Assembly (NCBI RefSeq): GCF_007097245.1
Contig: NZ_VJZT01000009.1
Coordinates: 1 to 64,000, forward strand
DNA length: 64,000 nucleotides
Direction: 5' to 3'
Source: Flavobacterium restrictum
GTDB taxonomy: Bacteria; Bacteroidota; Bacteroidia; Flavobacteriales; Flavobacteriaceae
Shown here: piece by piece, positions 34,930 to 45,108 of the stretch
Layout of the letters: every line of letters begins with the position of its first letter
Numbering within the stretch: the first letter of the stretch is position 1
Position numbers and translations under genes: made by a program
Notes under the pieces: model-generated
What the model was told of the DNA's origin: nothing
Database searches by the model: none
The model's input: the letters and a program-made list of their open reading frames with translations, nothing else

Positions 34930-35208
34930 ATGAAAAAAACATTTTTTATCGCAGTAGCATTTGTATGCTTTTCTAATTTTGCTTTTGCAAATGACAGACA
35001 ATTAAAAATTAATTCAACCGAAAAGGCTTTGAAAAATCAGCCAATGGAATTAATTTCAAATCTAAATGAGGAAACTAAAGAAGTTTTCAAAACAAAGTCA
35101 GAAGAAGATCGTTTTTCATTTTGCTATGAAATAGGAAGAACTGTCACAGAGTCACATGGTGTTAGAATTACAACTGTATATAGTCATTGTACTGATTACA
35201 GACTATAA
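34930..35208 (+). CDS. Small secreted peptide with two Cys
   Basis: The 92-residue precursor has a Sec signal peptide (residues 1-20, ending AFA) and a 72-residue mature part with two Cys (65 and 87), likely a disulfide, and a C-terminal tail SHCTDYRL. Its base composition is as AT-rich as the GLPGLI and barrel genes that follow, with a terminator just after it. No family was recognised. Its place next to a GLPGLI-TonB-receptor-like pair makes it a candidate cargo or ligand of that pair, but nothing proves this. Confidence 0.65.
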   Translation: MKKTFFIAVAFVCFSNFAFANDRQLKINSTEKALKNQPMELISNLNEETKEVFKTKSEEDRFSFCYEIGRTVTESHGVRITTVYSHCTDYRL

Positions 35209-35223
35209 ATACCGTCCAAGTAT

Positions 35224-35253
35224 AAGAGGTGTTTTTTGCACCTCTTTATTTTT
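35224..35253 (+). terminator. Terminator after the small-peptide gene
   Basis: Stem aagaggtg / cacctctt (35224-35231 with 35239-35246), 7-nt loop ttttttg, followed by tattttt. Confidence 0.75.
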
Positions 35254-35270
35254 AATAATTAAATCATATC

Positions 35271-35972
35271 ATGAAAAAAAAAATATTTATTCTATTAATT
35301 GCCACAATAATAAGCTATGGCCAAAACATTAAAGCAGTTTACGTAAGTACCTCAATAAAATCAATGGGAGAAGATGATGGTAAATCTAGTGAAATAAAGC
35401 CACGAACCTTTACCTATTCTTACAGCAATAAAAAATCAATTTACACAATGGTGTCCATTCAAAAATCATCTATTGACACTTCATTTATAGAACACGATGG
35501 TATAAAATTCCCAACATATAATGAGGTAATTGTGCCTTCGTCAGACATAACATACAAAGACCTCAAAAACAACCTGCTATTAAAAGAATATACAATTCAA
35601 AATAAAAACTTTAGTGCCAAAGACAAACTTACTGATTACCAATGGATAATAACCGATGAAAAGGCTGTAATAAATGGATATAATTGTACAAAAGCAACAA
35701 CAACAAAAGACATATTTCCAGTTAGCGCTTGGTTTTGCGATGAAATTCCTATTAATGATGGCCCAGTAGAGTTTTGGGGCTTACCAGGACTTATACTAAA
35801 AGTTGATCTAGGCGGTTATAGTGTCATTACTCTGGATCGAATAAAAATCACAAAAGAAAATCTTCCTGTAAATGAACCTGAAAATAAAAGCAAACAAGAA
35901 TCTCTTGATAATTTTTATAATAGTATTGACTCTCATCTAAGTTCAACTTCTATTTTTTCAACACTTAAATAA
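35271..35972 (+). CDS. GLPGLI family protein, secreted
   Basis: The 233-residue protein has a short signal peptide (to about residue 18, SYGQ) and the family signature FWGLPGLIL (near residues 168-176), preceded by the conserved segment VSAWFCDEIPINDGPVEF. GLPGLI proteins (TIGR01200) are confined largely to Bacteroidota, often beside TonB-dependent-receptor-like barrels. Function unknown. The barrel gene starts 11 bp downstream, so the two form one unit. Confidence 0.92.
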   Translation: MKKKIFILLIATIISYGQNIKAVYVSTSIKSMGEDDGKSSEIKPRTFTYSYSNKKSIYTMVSIQKSSIDTSFIEHDGIKFPTYNEVIVPSSDITYKDLKNNLLLKEYTIQNKNFSAKDKLTDYQWIITDEKAVINGYNCTKATTTKDIFPVSAWFCDEIPINDGPVEFWGLPGLILKVDLGGYSVITLDRIKITKENLPVNEPENKSKQESLDNFYNSIDSHLSSTSIFSTLK

Positions 35973-35983
35973 CCCTTATTTTT

Positions 35984-38629
35984 TTGAAAATAAAACATTT
36001 TACAACTGCTTTTTTAATGCTTTTATTGTGTACAAGTGTTTTTTCACAAACTATAATTCATGGTATAGTCAAGGACGCTAGTGATACAATTATTTCTTCA
36101 TCTAATATTCAAATTTTAAACTCAAACACGAACAAAACTGTTGCTTTTGGTGTTTCTGATGATTTTGGTTTGTTTGCTATTTCTGTAAAACAAACAGGCT
36201 TATACATCCTAAAAATCACTTATCTAGGATACAATACTTTGTACAAAAAAATTGAAATTAACGATAAGACTACTACTATTTTTGAGTGTGTTCTAATTGA
36301 AAACAAAAACCAATTAGACGAATTGATTGTAAAAGCACAATCAACAGGAATGAAACAAAAAGGCGATAAGCTGACCTATAGTGTTGAAAATTTTATGAAT
36401 GGAACGGAAGAGTCGCTAAAAGATATTATAAAAAAACTCCCTGGATTAGATATTAACTCCAATGGAAAAATAACTGCAAACGGAAAAGAAATTGACAAAC
36501 TCTTGATTGATGGCGAAGAATTTTTCAGGAATCAACACCAATTGGCTACCGAAAACATTTCATCTACAATGGTAAAAAATGTTGAATTAATAAAAAATTA
36601 CAAAGATTTTGGAAAGGTCATTACAGAGAACAAAAGTGGCGTAACTGCTGTAAACATTAATATTAAAGATGAATTTAAGAATAAAATATCCGGTAGTATT
36701 GAAGCTTCGGCGGGATATTACAACATATACAATCTTCACTCCAGTCTTTTCTCTTTTAGAAAAAAACTAAAAACTTCTTTAATTTTAGAAGACAATAACA
36801 CAGGAAAACAAGCAATTACGCTTCAGGATTATTTTAGTTTGACCGAAGATAAAGACAACTATGGAATAGAAAACAACAGCAAAGTAGTTTTTAGCAAAGC
36901 TGATGATTTTCCAAAATTTTTAACTTCTCAAAATAATGTAAAAGAACGCAAAACAAATTTTGCTGCATTCAATTTAGTATACTCACCAACTCCTAAAATA
37001 AAAATAAATTTAAGTTCAATTTTAAACAAAGCAAATCAACTTGAAGAACAATTTATAATTCAAGACTATTTTACAGCTGGGACGCCAATTCAAAACAATG
37101 AATTACTTAAGAATAAAGAAATCAGCATATTTAGTTCAACACAAATGGAATCTTATTACAAACCAAATGATAAAACTATTTTTAAATATTTAATAAACCT
37201 AAATGCAAACAATACAAATTCAAATCAAAATACTGAAAACAACACAATAGGTTTTGAAAATACCATAAATGATAAAACGACAAATAAAACTATTTATATA
37301 AAAAATAATTTAGTATTTTCCAGAATAGTTAATCCTAAAATGCTTTTAAACATAAATGCTTTTTACAATAAAAACACAAATGGCAATGAAAAAAATATTT
37401 ACGCCACAAATCCATTCTTAAATTTAACGTTTGCAAACAATATTTATGAAATAAATCAAAATAGAAATATAAAAAACAGCGATTTGGGATACAGTGCCCA
37501 ATTCAGCTTAAAATTAAAAGAAAACACACTTAATATACTATCTGGATCTAAATTTGAAAATGAAACATTTCTAAATAGTGTGAAAAATCAAGATTCTTTT
37601 TACAACAATCTTAATATTGAAACTAACGATTCTTATTTTGGGTTTGACTTTACGTATATGCCAAAAAAAATATTCAGTTATAGTTTTGGTTTATCACATC
37701 ATTACATAATGAAAAAATACAATGAAATTTCAAATTTTAATCGTCACTATTTTTTTCCAAAAGTTGATATAAAAGCCATTTTCAATCCAAATCACATTAT
37801 AGATTTCTCTTATCAATTATCGACTAAATTTCCAGTAATAGAAACATTACTTCAAAACAGGACTATTATTGATTACAGAAATTTTAATTCTAATGAGAAT
37901 GTAACTTATAATTCAGAAATACCACTTCATCAATTCAATTTGAACTATTTTATTTACAAATCAAAAACCACTATTATTATTAACGGAAACTATACTAAAC
38001 AAGAAAAATCAGTAAGTACAAACAATATAAATACCAATAATAGTAACCAAACATTATTCAAATTAAGTCCATACGAAGAATCCATTTCTGGAATGTATTT
38101 TTTAGAAAAAAACTTAACAAAATTATATTCTTTCACAAATAGTTTATCCATTTCTAAAACTAACAAAATAGCTTTTACTGAAAATATTGCAAATCAATAT
38201 AACACAATTTCCACCTCTTTTTTAGTACAAGTGTCATCCAAGTATAAGTTATTCCCAGTTAATTTTGAAACTGGTTATATTGGTTCAATTAACAATTACG
38301 ATTACGAAAAATCAAATTCATTTTTAAAAGAAAAAAGACTATTTGTGAACTTTAATGGAAAAGCTTTAAAAAACATATTTTGGAATTTGAATTTAACTTA
38401 TGATAAACAAAGCACAGCTACTTCTGACAGTGAAATCTACAATTTAAATCCAAGAGTTAGATATAATAAATCAAAAAGCAAATGGGCCTTTAGTTTATCA
38501 GGTAATAATATAATGAATATTGATAATCCTATTCGAATACAAAATAATAGTACCGCTAATTATTTTGAAATAATACGTTTTAGCTCTCTATCAGGCTATG
38601 TTTTATTTGAAGTGAAATACAAACTGTAA
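35984..38629 (+). CDS. TonB-receptor-like outer-membrane beta-barrel protein
   Basis: The 881-residue protein begins with TTG (start chosen so that the signal peptide LLLCTSVFSQ is intact; no ATG lies before it). A carboxypeptidase-regulatory-like domain (about 24-110) is followed by a plug-like segment (about 128-240, with VKNVELIKNYKDFGKV), then a long beta-barrel rich in Asn, Tyr and aromatic strands. It is AT-rich relative to its neighbours. No SusD partner is present. The substrate is unknown; linkage with GLPGLI and a small secreted peptide suggests peptide-related export or import, by inference only. Confidence 0.82.
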   Translation: MKIKHFTTAFLMLLLCTSVFSQTIIHGIVKDASDTIISSSNIQILNSNTNKTVAFGVSDDFGLFAISVKQTGLYILKITYLGYNTLYKKIEINDKTTTIFECVLIENKNQLDELIVKAQSTGMKQKGDKLTYSVENFMNGTEESLKDIIKKLPGLDINSNGKITANGKEIDKLLIDGEEFFRNQHQLATENISSTMVKNVELIKNYKDFGKVITENKSGVTAVNINIKDEFKNKISGSIEASAGYYNIYNLHSSLFSFRKKLKTSLILEDNNTGKQAITLQDYFSLTEDKDNYGIENNSKVVFSKADDFPKFLTSQNNVKERKTNFAAFNLVYSPTPKIKINLSSILNKANQLEEQFIIQDYFTAGTPIQNNELLKNKEISIFSSTQMESYYKPNDKTIFKYLINLNANNTNSNQNTENNTIGFENTINDKTTNKTIYIKNNLVFSRIVNPKMLLNINAFYNKNTNGNEKNIYATNPFLNLTFANNIYEINQNRNIKNSDLGYSAQFSLKLKENTLNILSGSKFENETFLNSVKNQDSFYNNLNIETNDSYFGFDFTYMPKKIFSYSFGLSHHYIMKKYNEISNFNRHYFFPKVDIKAIFNPNHIIDFSYQLSTKFPVIETLLQNRTIIDYRNFNSNENVTYNSEIPLHQFNLNYFIYKSKTTIIINGNYTKQEKSVSTNNINTNNSNQTLFKLSPYEESISGMYFLEKNLTKLYSFTNSLSISKTNKIAFTENIANQYNTISTSFLVQVSSKYKLFPVNFETGYIGSINNYDYEKSNSFLKEKRLFVNFNGKALKNIFWNLNLTYDKQSTATSDSEIYNLNPRVRYNKSKSKWAFSLSGNNIMNIDNPIRIQNNSTANYFEIIRFSSLSGYVLFEVKYKL

Positions 38630-38746
38630 TTTTACTATTTAAGCCGTTTTTAAAGCGACAAATCAATTGGACAAAACCAGAAAAAAACATTTTTTTTAAA
38701 GCAAATCCACAAGCATATAAAACCCACTTTTTTCCAGTAGTTTCCT

Positions 38747-38754
38747 TATCTTTG
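38747..38754 (+). promoter_or_regulatory. -7 element for lipA
   Basis: TATCTTTG matches TAnnTTTG, 19 bp upstream of the ATG at 38774. Confidence 0.55.
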
Positions 38755-38773
38755 TCATTCGAAAATTGAAAAT

Positions 38774-39673
38774 ATGGAAACTGTTTTAGAAAATGACATG
38801 CCTTTAGCAACCAAAAACACAGCCGAAGTAACTGTGGCGAAACCAAAATGGCTGAAGGTAAAACTACCAATAGGAAAAAAATACACCGAGCTTCGAGGCT
38901 TGGTAGATAAATATAGTTTGAACACAATATGCACCTCTGGTAGCTGCCCAAACATGGGCGAATGCTGGGGCGAAGGTACTGCAACGTTCATGATTTTAGG
39001 AAATGTATGCACGCGATCTTGTGGTTTTTGTGGTGTAAAAACCGGTAGACCCGAAACCGTAGACTGGGATGAACCCGAAAAAGTGGCTCGCTCCATCAAG
39101 ATCATGAATATTAAACATGCCGTGATTACGAGTGTGGATCGTGATGATTTGAAAGATGGAGGATCGATTATTTGGATCGAAACCGTAAAAGCCATACGTA
39201 GAATGAATCCCAATACCACTCTCGAAACATTGATTCCTGATTTTCAGGGTATCGAACGCAATATGGATCGCATCGTTGCCGCCAATCCCGAGGTGGTTTC
39301 TCATAATGTTGAAACCGTACGCCGCTTGACCCGTGAAGTGCGCATTCAGGCCAAATACGACCGCAGTCTTGAAGTTTTGCGCTACTTGAAAGAGAAGGGA
39401 ATCAAGCGCACCAAATCCGGAATTATGCTGGGATTGGGCGAGCAAGAAGAGGAAGTATACCAAACCATGCGGGATTTGCGTACTGCCAATGTTGACGTGG
39501 TTACCATTGGGCAATACTTACAACCTAGCAAAAAACATTTACCCGTTAAGGAATTTATAACGCCAGAGCAATTTGCCAAATACGAAAAATACGGCTTGGA
39601 ACTTGGTTTTCGTCATGTAGAAAGTGGCCCTTTGGTACGTTCCTCCTACAAAGCTCAAAAACATATTTTATAA
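38774..39673 (+). CDS. lipA: Lipoyl synthase
   Basis: The 299-residue radical-SAM enzyme inserts two sulfurs into octanoyl groups on lipoyl domains. It has both iron-sulfur sites: the auxiliary cluster motif [12 protein letters not shown] (Cys53, Cys58, Cys64) and the radical-SAM motif CTRSCGFC (Cys79, Cys83, Cys86), plus the conserved RSSY near the C-terminus that ligates the auxiliary cluster. gap follows after 28 bp. Confidence 0.97.
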   Translation: METVLENDMPLATKNTAEVTVAKPKWLKVKLPIGKKYTELRGLVDKYSLNTICTSGSCPNMGECWGEGTATFMILGNVCTRSCGFCGVKTGRPETVDWDEPEKVARSIKIMNIKHAVITSVDRDDLKDGGSIIWIETVKAIRRMNPNTTLETLIPDFQGIERNMDRIVAANPEVVSHNVETVRRLTREVRIQAKYDRSLEVLRYLKEKGIKRTKSGIMLGLGEQEEEVYQTMRDLRTANVDVVTIGQYLQPSKKHLPVKEFITPEQFAKYEKYGLELGFRHVESGPLVRSSYKAQKHIL

Positions 39674-39701
39674 GCCCTTTAGCTAATACTGTCTTCTTAA
39701 A

Positions 39702-40715
39702 ATGACAAAAATAAGAATTGCTATAAATGGTTTTGGACGTATTGGTCGTAACTTATTTCGACTGCTACTCAATCACCCTCACATAGAAGTCGTTGCCATA
39801 AACGATATTGCAGACTCCAAGACCATGGCGCATCTCGTTAAATACGACAGCATTCATGGCGTTTTGCCCGCTGTGGTAAGTAGTGATGCTACTGGAATTG
39901 TAGTAGATGGACGTCATTTTTTGTTTTTTCACGAAAAAAACATCGCCAACTTGGATTGGAAATCACATGACATTGATTATGTGGTAGAATCAACTGGAAA
40001 ATACAAAACCTTTGACGAGATAAATGATCACATTCTTGCTGGTGCCAAAAAAGTGATTCTCTCCGCTCCTGCCGAGGTTGACACTATAAAAACAGTAGTT
40101 TTGGGTGTCAATGAACACATTTTGGACGGAACCGAAACCATTATTTCGAATGCGAGTTGTACCACTAACAATGCTGCGCCAATGATCAAAATCATAGCCG
40201 ATTTGTGTGGTATCGAGCAAGCCTATATTACCACTATTCACTCCTACACAACGGATCAAAGTTTACACGATCAACCGCATAAGGATTTGCGAAGAGCGCG
40301 TGGAGCGAGTCAATCTATAGTCCCAACAACTACAGGAGCGGCCAAGGCTTTGACCAAAATTTTCCCAGATTTGGAAGGCAAAATTGGCGGTTGCGGCATT
40401 CGGGTTCCCGTACCTGATGGCTCCCTGACGGACATTACCTTCAACGTAAAACGTGCAGTAACAATAGCCGAAATAAACCAAGCCTTCCAGCAAGCAGCAC
40501 AAACAAATTTAAAAGGAATTCTGGATTATACAGAGGATCCCATTGTGTCGGTGGATTGTATTGGGAATCCTAATTCCTGCTTATTTGATGCGCAACTAAC
40601 ATCAGTCATCGATAAAATGGTCAAAGTAGTGGGCTGGTACGACAACGAAATTGGGTATTCGTCACGAATAATTGATTTGATTTTGTACACCCATAAAAGC
40701 AAACCTAACAACTAG
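39702..40715 (+). CDS. gap: Glyceraldehyde-3-phosphate dehydrogenase
   Basis: The 337-residue glycolytic enzyme has the NAD-binding GFGRIGR near residue 10, the active-site SNASCTTN (Cys153), HSYTTDQSLHD and the RRARGASQSIVPTTTGAAKA phosphate-binding block. It oxidises glyceraldehyde-3-phosphate with NAD and phosphate. It lies in a compact lipA-gap-kinase string; the gene after it starts 5 bp after its stop. Confidence 0.96.
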   Translation: MTKIRIAINGFGRIGRNLFRLLLNHPHIEVVAINDIADSKTMAHLVKYDSIHGVLPAVVSSDATGIVVDGRHFLFFHEKNIANLDWKSHDIDYVVESTGKYKTFDEINDHILAGAKKVILSAPAEVDTIKTVVLGVNEHILDGTETIISNASCTTNNAAPMIKIIADLCGIEQAYITTIHSYTTDQSLHDQPHKDLRRARGASQSIVPTTTGAAKALTKIFPDLEGKIGGCGIRVPVPDGSLTDITFNVKRAVTIAEINQAFQQAAQTNLKGILDYTEDPIVSVDCIGNPNSCLFDAQLTSVIDKMVKVVGWYDNEIGYSSRIIDLILYTHKSKPNN

Positions 40716-40720
40716 CAAAA

Positions 40721-42886
40721 GTGAAGTATATAGTAATTGTAATTCTTTTTTGGAACGCTATTTTGCTTGCGCAACCTAAAGCAACTAACGATAGTGTTGC
40801 CTATTATAGTAGCTTGGCACGTTATAATTTCAAAATAAATAACACCAGCAAAGGAATTTACTTTATACAAAAATCAATACTTTTTAGCCAAAAAAAACAC
40901 CTAACTACTACTGAAATTAATCAAAACTATTGGTTAGGAAAAGTATTATTAGATCAAAAAAAATACAACGAAGCCCTACTCTATTTTCAAAAAACGATTG
41001 AGTTATTCAACACTACTAAACCAACAGTAACCCTAGCAAATACGTATTATTTAATGGGTTTGGCTTCTGTTGAAAAAGGAGATTTTGAAGCCTCCAAAAC
41101 AAATTTTGACCGTGCTGAATCTGTTAGAATTTCTTTAAAAATGACAGATAGTACCGATGGTCTGAATTTAAAAAAAGGAATTCTATTTCAAACGAATAAA
41201 AATTTTGAATTGGCTACTGAAACTTTTCAAAAAATAGTTAAAAAACCAGACACTCACTCGAATTTAAAAACAAAAACAGCTGCCTATTACCGACTTGGTT
41301 TAATCGAAAATGAACGAAAGCAAAATGATTCGGCTATTAGTTATCTCGAAAAAGCATTGATTTTAAACTCAAAAAACAATGATTTAGAACAAAAAGCAGC
41401 TATTATGTTGGCCTTTAGTAAAAGCTACAAAGAACTGCAACAATACGATAGAGCCTATTCCTACCTTGAAGAATACCACCAAATAAAACTGCATAGTGCC
41501 GAGATAAAGAGCGCTAAAAGCAATCGAAATAGCTTTGCCAAATTCAAGCAAGAAGAAGTTTTGAAAATCAAAATCCAAAAAGAAAAGGATGCCAAACAAA
41601 TACAAAAAGCAGCCAAGTATTCAAAACTAACCAGTATTCTTGCCATAGCATTAATCACTATTTTGCCCTTATTGAGCTTGTCTCTTTATAAAAATAATAT
41701 CATACGAAGCGATTCGAATCAATTGTTGAAAGATAAAAATAACGAACTTATAATTGCTAAAAATAACGCCGAAAAAGCCTCAAAAGCGCGTTCCGAATTT
41801 CTATCAACAGTAAGCCATGAACTCCGGACACCACTCAACGCCATCAATGGAATTACCCATTTATTGCTAGAAGACAATCCTAAAAAATCACAATTGGACT
41901 ACCTTAAATCGTTGCAATTTTCCGGCAATTATCTTGCTACTTTTATCAATGATATTTTGGAAATTAACAAGATAGAATCCAGTAAAATAGAAGTCGAAAA
42001 CATTGCCTTCAACCTGAAACAATTGCTGTTTGACATCCACAACTCCCAGAAAGAATTTGCAATTGTAAACAACAATGATTTTAAACTCGAAATAGCCCCA
42101 GACATTCCTGATTATTTGATAGGAGATCCTACTAAATTATCGCAAATATTTTTGAACTTGATTAACAACGCCTTAAAATTCACTAAAAATGGTGCGGTAA
42201 TCGTTACAGCACAAGTAAGCAAAGTAATCCCTCTAAAAGCGAATATCTATTTTGAGATTATAGACACAGGCATAGGCATTCCCGAAGAACAAATTGAAAA
42301 CGTGTTTGAAAATTTCTCGCAAGGTTCCGTAGAAATTAATAGAAAATACGGTGGTACCGGACTTGGTTTGACCATTGTAAAGAACTTGGTGAAAATTCTT
42401 GGTGGCAAAATTAATTTAAATAGTGAAATTAATAAAGGTTCCACGTTCTCATTTGAGTTGCCTTTTAGCATTCCTACAAAACTGGAAGCTGTTGAGAAAA
42501 AAACAGCGGTATACGATGCTAATGTACTCGAAAATAAGAAAATCCTTTTGGTCGAAGACAACAGAATCAACCAAATGATTACCAAAAAAATGCTTGAGAA
42601 TAAAGGCGTAAACTGCGAAATCATTGATAATGGAGAGGACGCCATTGTATTGATTCAAAACAATACGTATGATTTGGTACTCATGGATGTGCATTTACCC
42701 GGCATTAATGGCACGATTGCAACCCAACAAATTCGGGATTTTGACAACAACACCCCGATTATCGCCTTGACTGCAATTTCGCTGCATGAAAACAGAGAAA
42801 TGCTCTTGTCCTATGGTATGAACGATGTCATTACAAAACCATTTGTACCCGAGGAATTTTATAAAAAAATAGCCGAATACATCTAG
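40721..42886 (+). CDS. Hybrid histidine kinase with TPR sensor and receiver domain
   Basis: The 721-residue protein begins with GTG, needed for the signal peptide (VIVILFWNAILLAQ). TPR repeats (about residues 55-270) form the extracytoplasmic sensor. One membrane span (about 305-323) and a coil lead to HisKA with SHELRTPLN (His366), HATPase with NALKFT, DTGIGIP and GGTGLGLTIV, and a C-terminal receiver (about 605-721) with phospho-acceptor Asp656 in VLMDVHLPG and KPF. No separate DNA-binding output is encoded here, so a phosphorelay partner elsewhere is likely. Confidence 0.93.
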   Translation: MKYIVIVILFWNAILLAQPKATNDSVAYYSSLARYNFKINNTSKGIYFIQKSILFSQKKHLTTTEINQNYWLGKVLLDQKKYNEALLYFQKTIELFNTTKPTVTLANTYYLMGLASVEKGDFEASKTNFDRAESVRISLKMTDSTDGLNLKKGILFQTNKNFELATETFQKIVKKPDTHSNLKTKTAAYYRLGLIENERKQNDSAISYLEKALILNSKNNDLEQKAAIMLAFSKSYKELQQYDRAYSYLEEYHQIKLHSAEIKSAKSNRNSFAKFKQEEVLKIKIQKEKDAKQIQKAAKYSKLTSILAIALITILPLLSLSLYKNNIIRSDSNQLLKDKNNELIIAKNNAEKASKARSEFLSTVSHELRTPLNAINGITHLLLEDNPKKSQLDYLKSLQFSGNYLATFINDILEINKIESSKIEVENIAFNLKQLLFDIHNSQKEFAIVNNNDFKLEIAPDIPDYLIGDPTKLSQIFLNLINNALKFTKNGAVIVTAQVSKVIPLKANIYFEIIDTGIGIPEEQIENVFENFSQGSVEINRKYGGTGLGLTIVKNLVKILGGKINLNSEINKGSTFSFELPFSIPTKLEAVEKKTAVYDANVLENKKILLVEDNRINQMITKKMLENKGVNCEIIDNGEDAIVLIQNNTYDLVLMDVHLPGINGTIATQQIRDFDNNTPIIALTAISLHENREMLLSYGMNDVITKPFVPEEFYKKIAEYI

Positions 42887-42904
42887 CCAACAACGGGTTA
42901 CAAC

Positions 42905-43930
42905 CTATTTATTTGCCATTTTTTTAACTGCATAATCAAGAATAGTGGCATTAAATTGTTCGCTCTCCGAGAGAAATTGACTTTGTATAGGCAAATAAAA
43001 CAATTGTTTAACTAGTGCTGAATCCTTCAATCGAACATAATCTTTTTCGGTAGTAACTATTATTTTTTCTAGTGCTTGTTGTTGGATACTTTGAATATCG
43101 CTTTCGCTAAAATGGTGGTGATCCGGAAAAGTCAAACACACATCGGTTTCATTTTTTAAGTAATCAAAAAAGGGAGTTGGTTTGGCAATTCCTGCCAAAA
43201 GCACTTTGGAAATAGGCTTAATTTGACTGACTTTCATTGTTTTATCTTCATCAAAAATGCACGCATCATAACCAATACTGGTAAAATACAAATCTTGATG
43301 AGACGCTAATTTTAATTTGGCTCTAATCTCATTTTGCTCCATAACCGAAAGATTGGGATTGCATTTGGTCACGATAACAACATTCGCTCTTTGGGCGCCG
43401 CTACTGCTTTCGCGCAGATTTCCTGTAGGCAACATCCAATCATCACAATACAAATCGCCATACGTGGTGAGCAAAATATATAATCCTGCTTTTACTTTAC
43501 GGTGTTGAAACGCATCGTCAAGCAAAATGATTTTGGGTTTTGTAGTTTGCAAAAGTAGTTGTTCAATACCGTTTTTTCTATTGGCATCAACAGCAACTTG
43601 AATCGAAGGAAATTTTTTATAAAATTGAAACGGTTCATCGCCTAGTATTGCGGCATTTGAAGTGGCATTAGCAAGAATAAAACCTTTGGATTGTCGCTTG
43701 TACCCACGGCTTAATGTGGCCACTTGATAGGTTGGCGAAAGCAACCGAATTAAATATTCTATTTGTGGTGTTTTTCCAGTTCCGCCAACGCTTAAATTCC
43801 CAACAGCAATAATAGGAATCTCGAATGAATAGGAATTAAGAACCCCTCTATCAAAAAGAAAATTACGAATACTGGTTATTAAACCGTATAAAATGGAAAA
43901 GGGGAAAAGGATTTTTCGAAGTAGCATCAT
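42905..43930 (-). CDS. lpxK: Tetraacyldisaccharide 4'-kinase
   Basis: The 341-residue membrane-associated kinase phosphorylates the lipid A precursor. It has a short N-terminal membrane-associated helix, the Walker A loop VGGTGKTP (near residues 48-55), the lipid-kinase motif ILLDDAFQHRK and DHHHFSESDI. It converges on the histidine kinase gene with an 18-bp gap and no terminator. The start may be the second Met. Confidence 0.95.
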   Translation of the reverse strand: MMLLRKILFPFSILYGLITSIRNFLFDRGVLNSYSFEIPIIAVGNLSVGGTGKTPQIEYLIRLLSPTYQVATLSRGYKRQSKGFILANATSNAAILGDEPFQFYKKFPSIQVAVDANRKNGIEQLLLQTTKPKIILLDDAFQHRKVKAGLYILLTTYGDLYCDDWMLPTGNLRESSSGAQRANVVIVTKCNPNLSVMEQNEIRAKLKLASHQDLYFTSIGYDACIFDEDKTMKVSQIKPISKVLLAGIAKPTPFFDYLKNETDVCLTFPDHHHFSESDIQSIQQQALEKIIVTTEKDYVRLKDSALVKQLFYLPIQSQFLSESEQFNATILDYAVKKMANK

Positions 43931-44004
43931 TTTACGAAAGTAAAATTTTTATTTTAAAATTGATTTGTTTATTCGTTAATTTGTTCCATTGCTATAAATC
44001 AAAA

Positions 44005-45105
44005 ATGAAAATGAAAATAAAACAAATCCTTTCCGTACTTGAAGAAATGGCACCATTGGCCTACGCCGAAGATTTTGACAATGTAGGCTTATTAATAGGA
44101 AATCAAGAAGCGGATGCCACCGGAATTCTGGTGTGTCACGATGCTTTAGAAAACGTGATTGCCGAGGCTGTTGCCAAAAACTGCAACTTGGTGATTTGTT
44201 TTCACCCGATACTTTTTTCGGGATTAAAAAAAATAACGGGCAAGAATTATGTCGAGCGAGCCATAATCAAAGCCATCAAGAATGACATTGCTATTTATGC
44301 CGTGCATACCGCGCTGGACAATCATCCCGAGGGAGTCAACAAACTATTTTGTACTGCATTAGGATTGCAAAACACCCAAATATTGATTCCAAAACAACAC
44401 TACATTCGCAAACTAGAAACCTATACCGTTCGAGACAATGCTGATACTGTTCGGAATGCGTTATTCAAAGCTGGCGCAGGAAGCATAGGCAATTATGACC
44501 AATGCAGTTTTAACTCCGAAGGAACTTTTACCTACCAAGGCAACGAGAACAGCAATCCTGTAGTGGGCGAAAAAGGTGTTTTATCTACGGGAACCGAAAC
44601 CAAAATCGAAGTTGTTTTCGAGAAGCATTTGGAATCCAAAATCGTAAAAGCCCTTTTTGAGGCTCATATTTATGAAGAAGTGGCCTATGAAATTTATGAT
44701 TTACAAAACACCTATCAAAAAGTAGGTTTAGGAATGATAGGCGAATTAGAAAATCCGATGAACGAGAATGATTTTTTGGCTTTTGCCAAAGAAAAAATGC
44801 AAGCTAACGGTATTCGGCATTCGGAATTTATGGGAAAAGAAATAAAAAAAGTAGCCGTTTTGGGTGGATCTGGAAGTTATGCCATAAAAAATGCAATTCA
44901 GGCTGGAGCCGATGCGTTTTTGACAGCCGATTTGAAGTACCATCAGTTTTATGAAGCCGAAAATCAACTCCTTTTGGCCGATATTGGACATTTTGAAAGC
45001 GAACGTTATACAAAAAATTATATTGTTGAGTATCTTCGGAAAAAAATCCTTAATTTTGCAATCATTTTATCGGAAGAAAATACAAATCCAGTTAAGTACT
45101 TATAG
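44005..45105 (+). CDS. Nif3-like dinuclear metal-centre protein with PII-like insert
   Basis: I start the 366-residue protein at MKMKIKQILSVLEE (44005); the longer frame is unsupported. The NIF3/DUF34 halves flank an insert: the N-terminal part (1-130) has FDNVGLLIG, VCHDALE and FHPILFSGLKKI, and the C-terminal part has GGSGSYAIKNAIQAGADAFLTADLKYHQFYEA, DIGHFESE. The ~130-residue middle (roughly 135-235) is the extra CutA/PII-like domain seen in longer NIF3 proteins. The metal-binding His/Asp set looks intact. The function is not settled; it may be a GTP cyclohydrolase-like or metal-handling protein. Confidence 0.9.
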   Translation: MKMKIKQILSVLEEMAPLAYAEDFDNVGLLIGNQEADATGILVCHDALENVIAEAVAKNCNLVICFHPILFSGLKKITGKNYVERAIIKAIKNDIAIYAVHTALDNHPEGVNKLFCTALGLQNTQILIPKQHYIRKLETYTVRDNADTVRNALFKAGAGSIGNYDQCSFNSEGTFTYQGNENSNPVVGEKGVLSTGTETKIEVVFEKHLESKIVKALFEAHIYEEVAYEIYDLQNTYQKVGLGMIGELENPMNENDFLAFAKEKMQANGIRHSEFMGKEIKKVAVLGGSGSYAIKNAIQAGADAFLTADLKYHQFYEAENQLLLADIGHFESERYTKNYIVEYLRKKILNFAIILSEENTNPVKYL

Positions 45106-45108
45106 AAT

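Noticed and set aside
38580..38984. Minus-strand ORF over the barrel gene end and lipA start
   Set aside because: Shadow frame across two well-supported genes.
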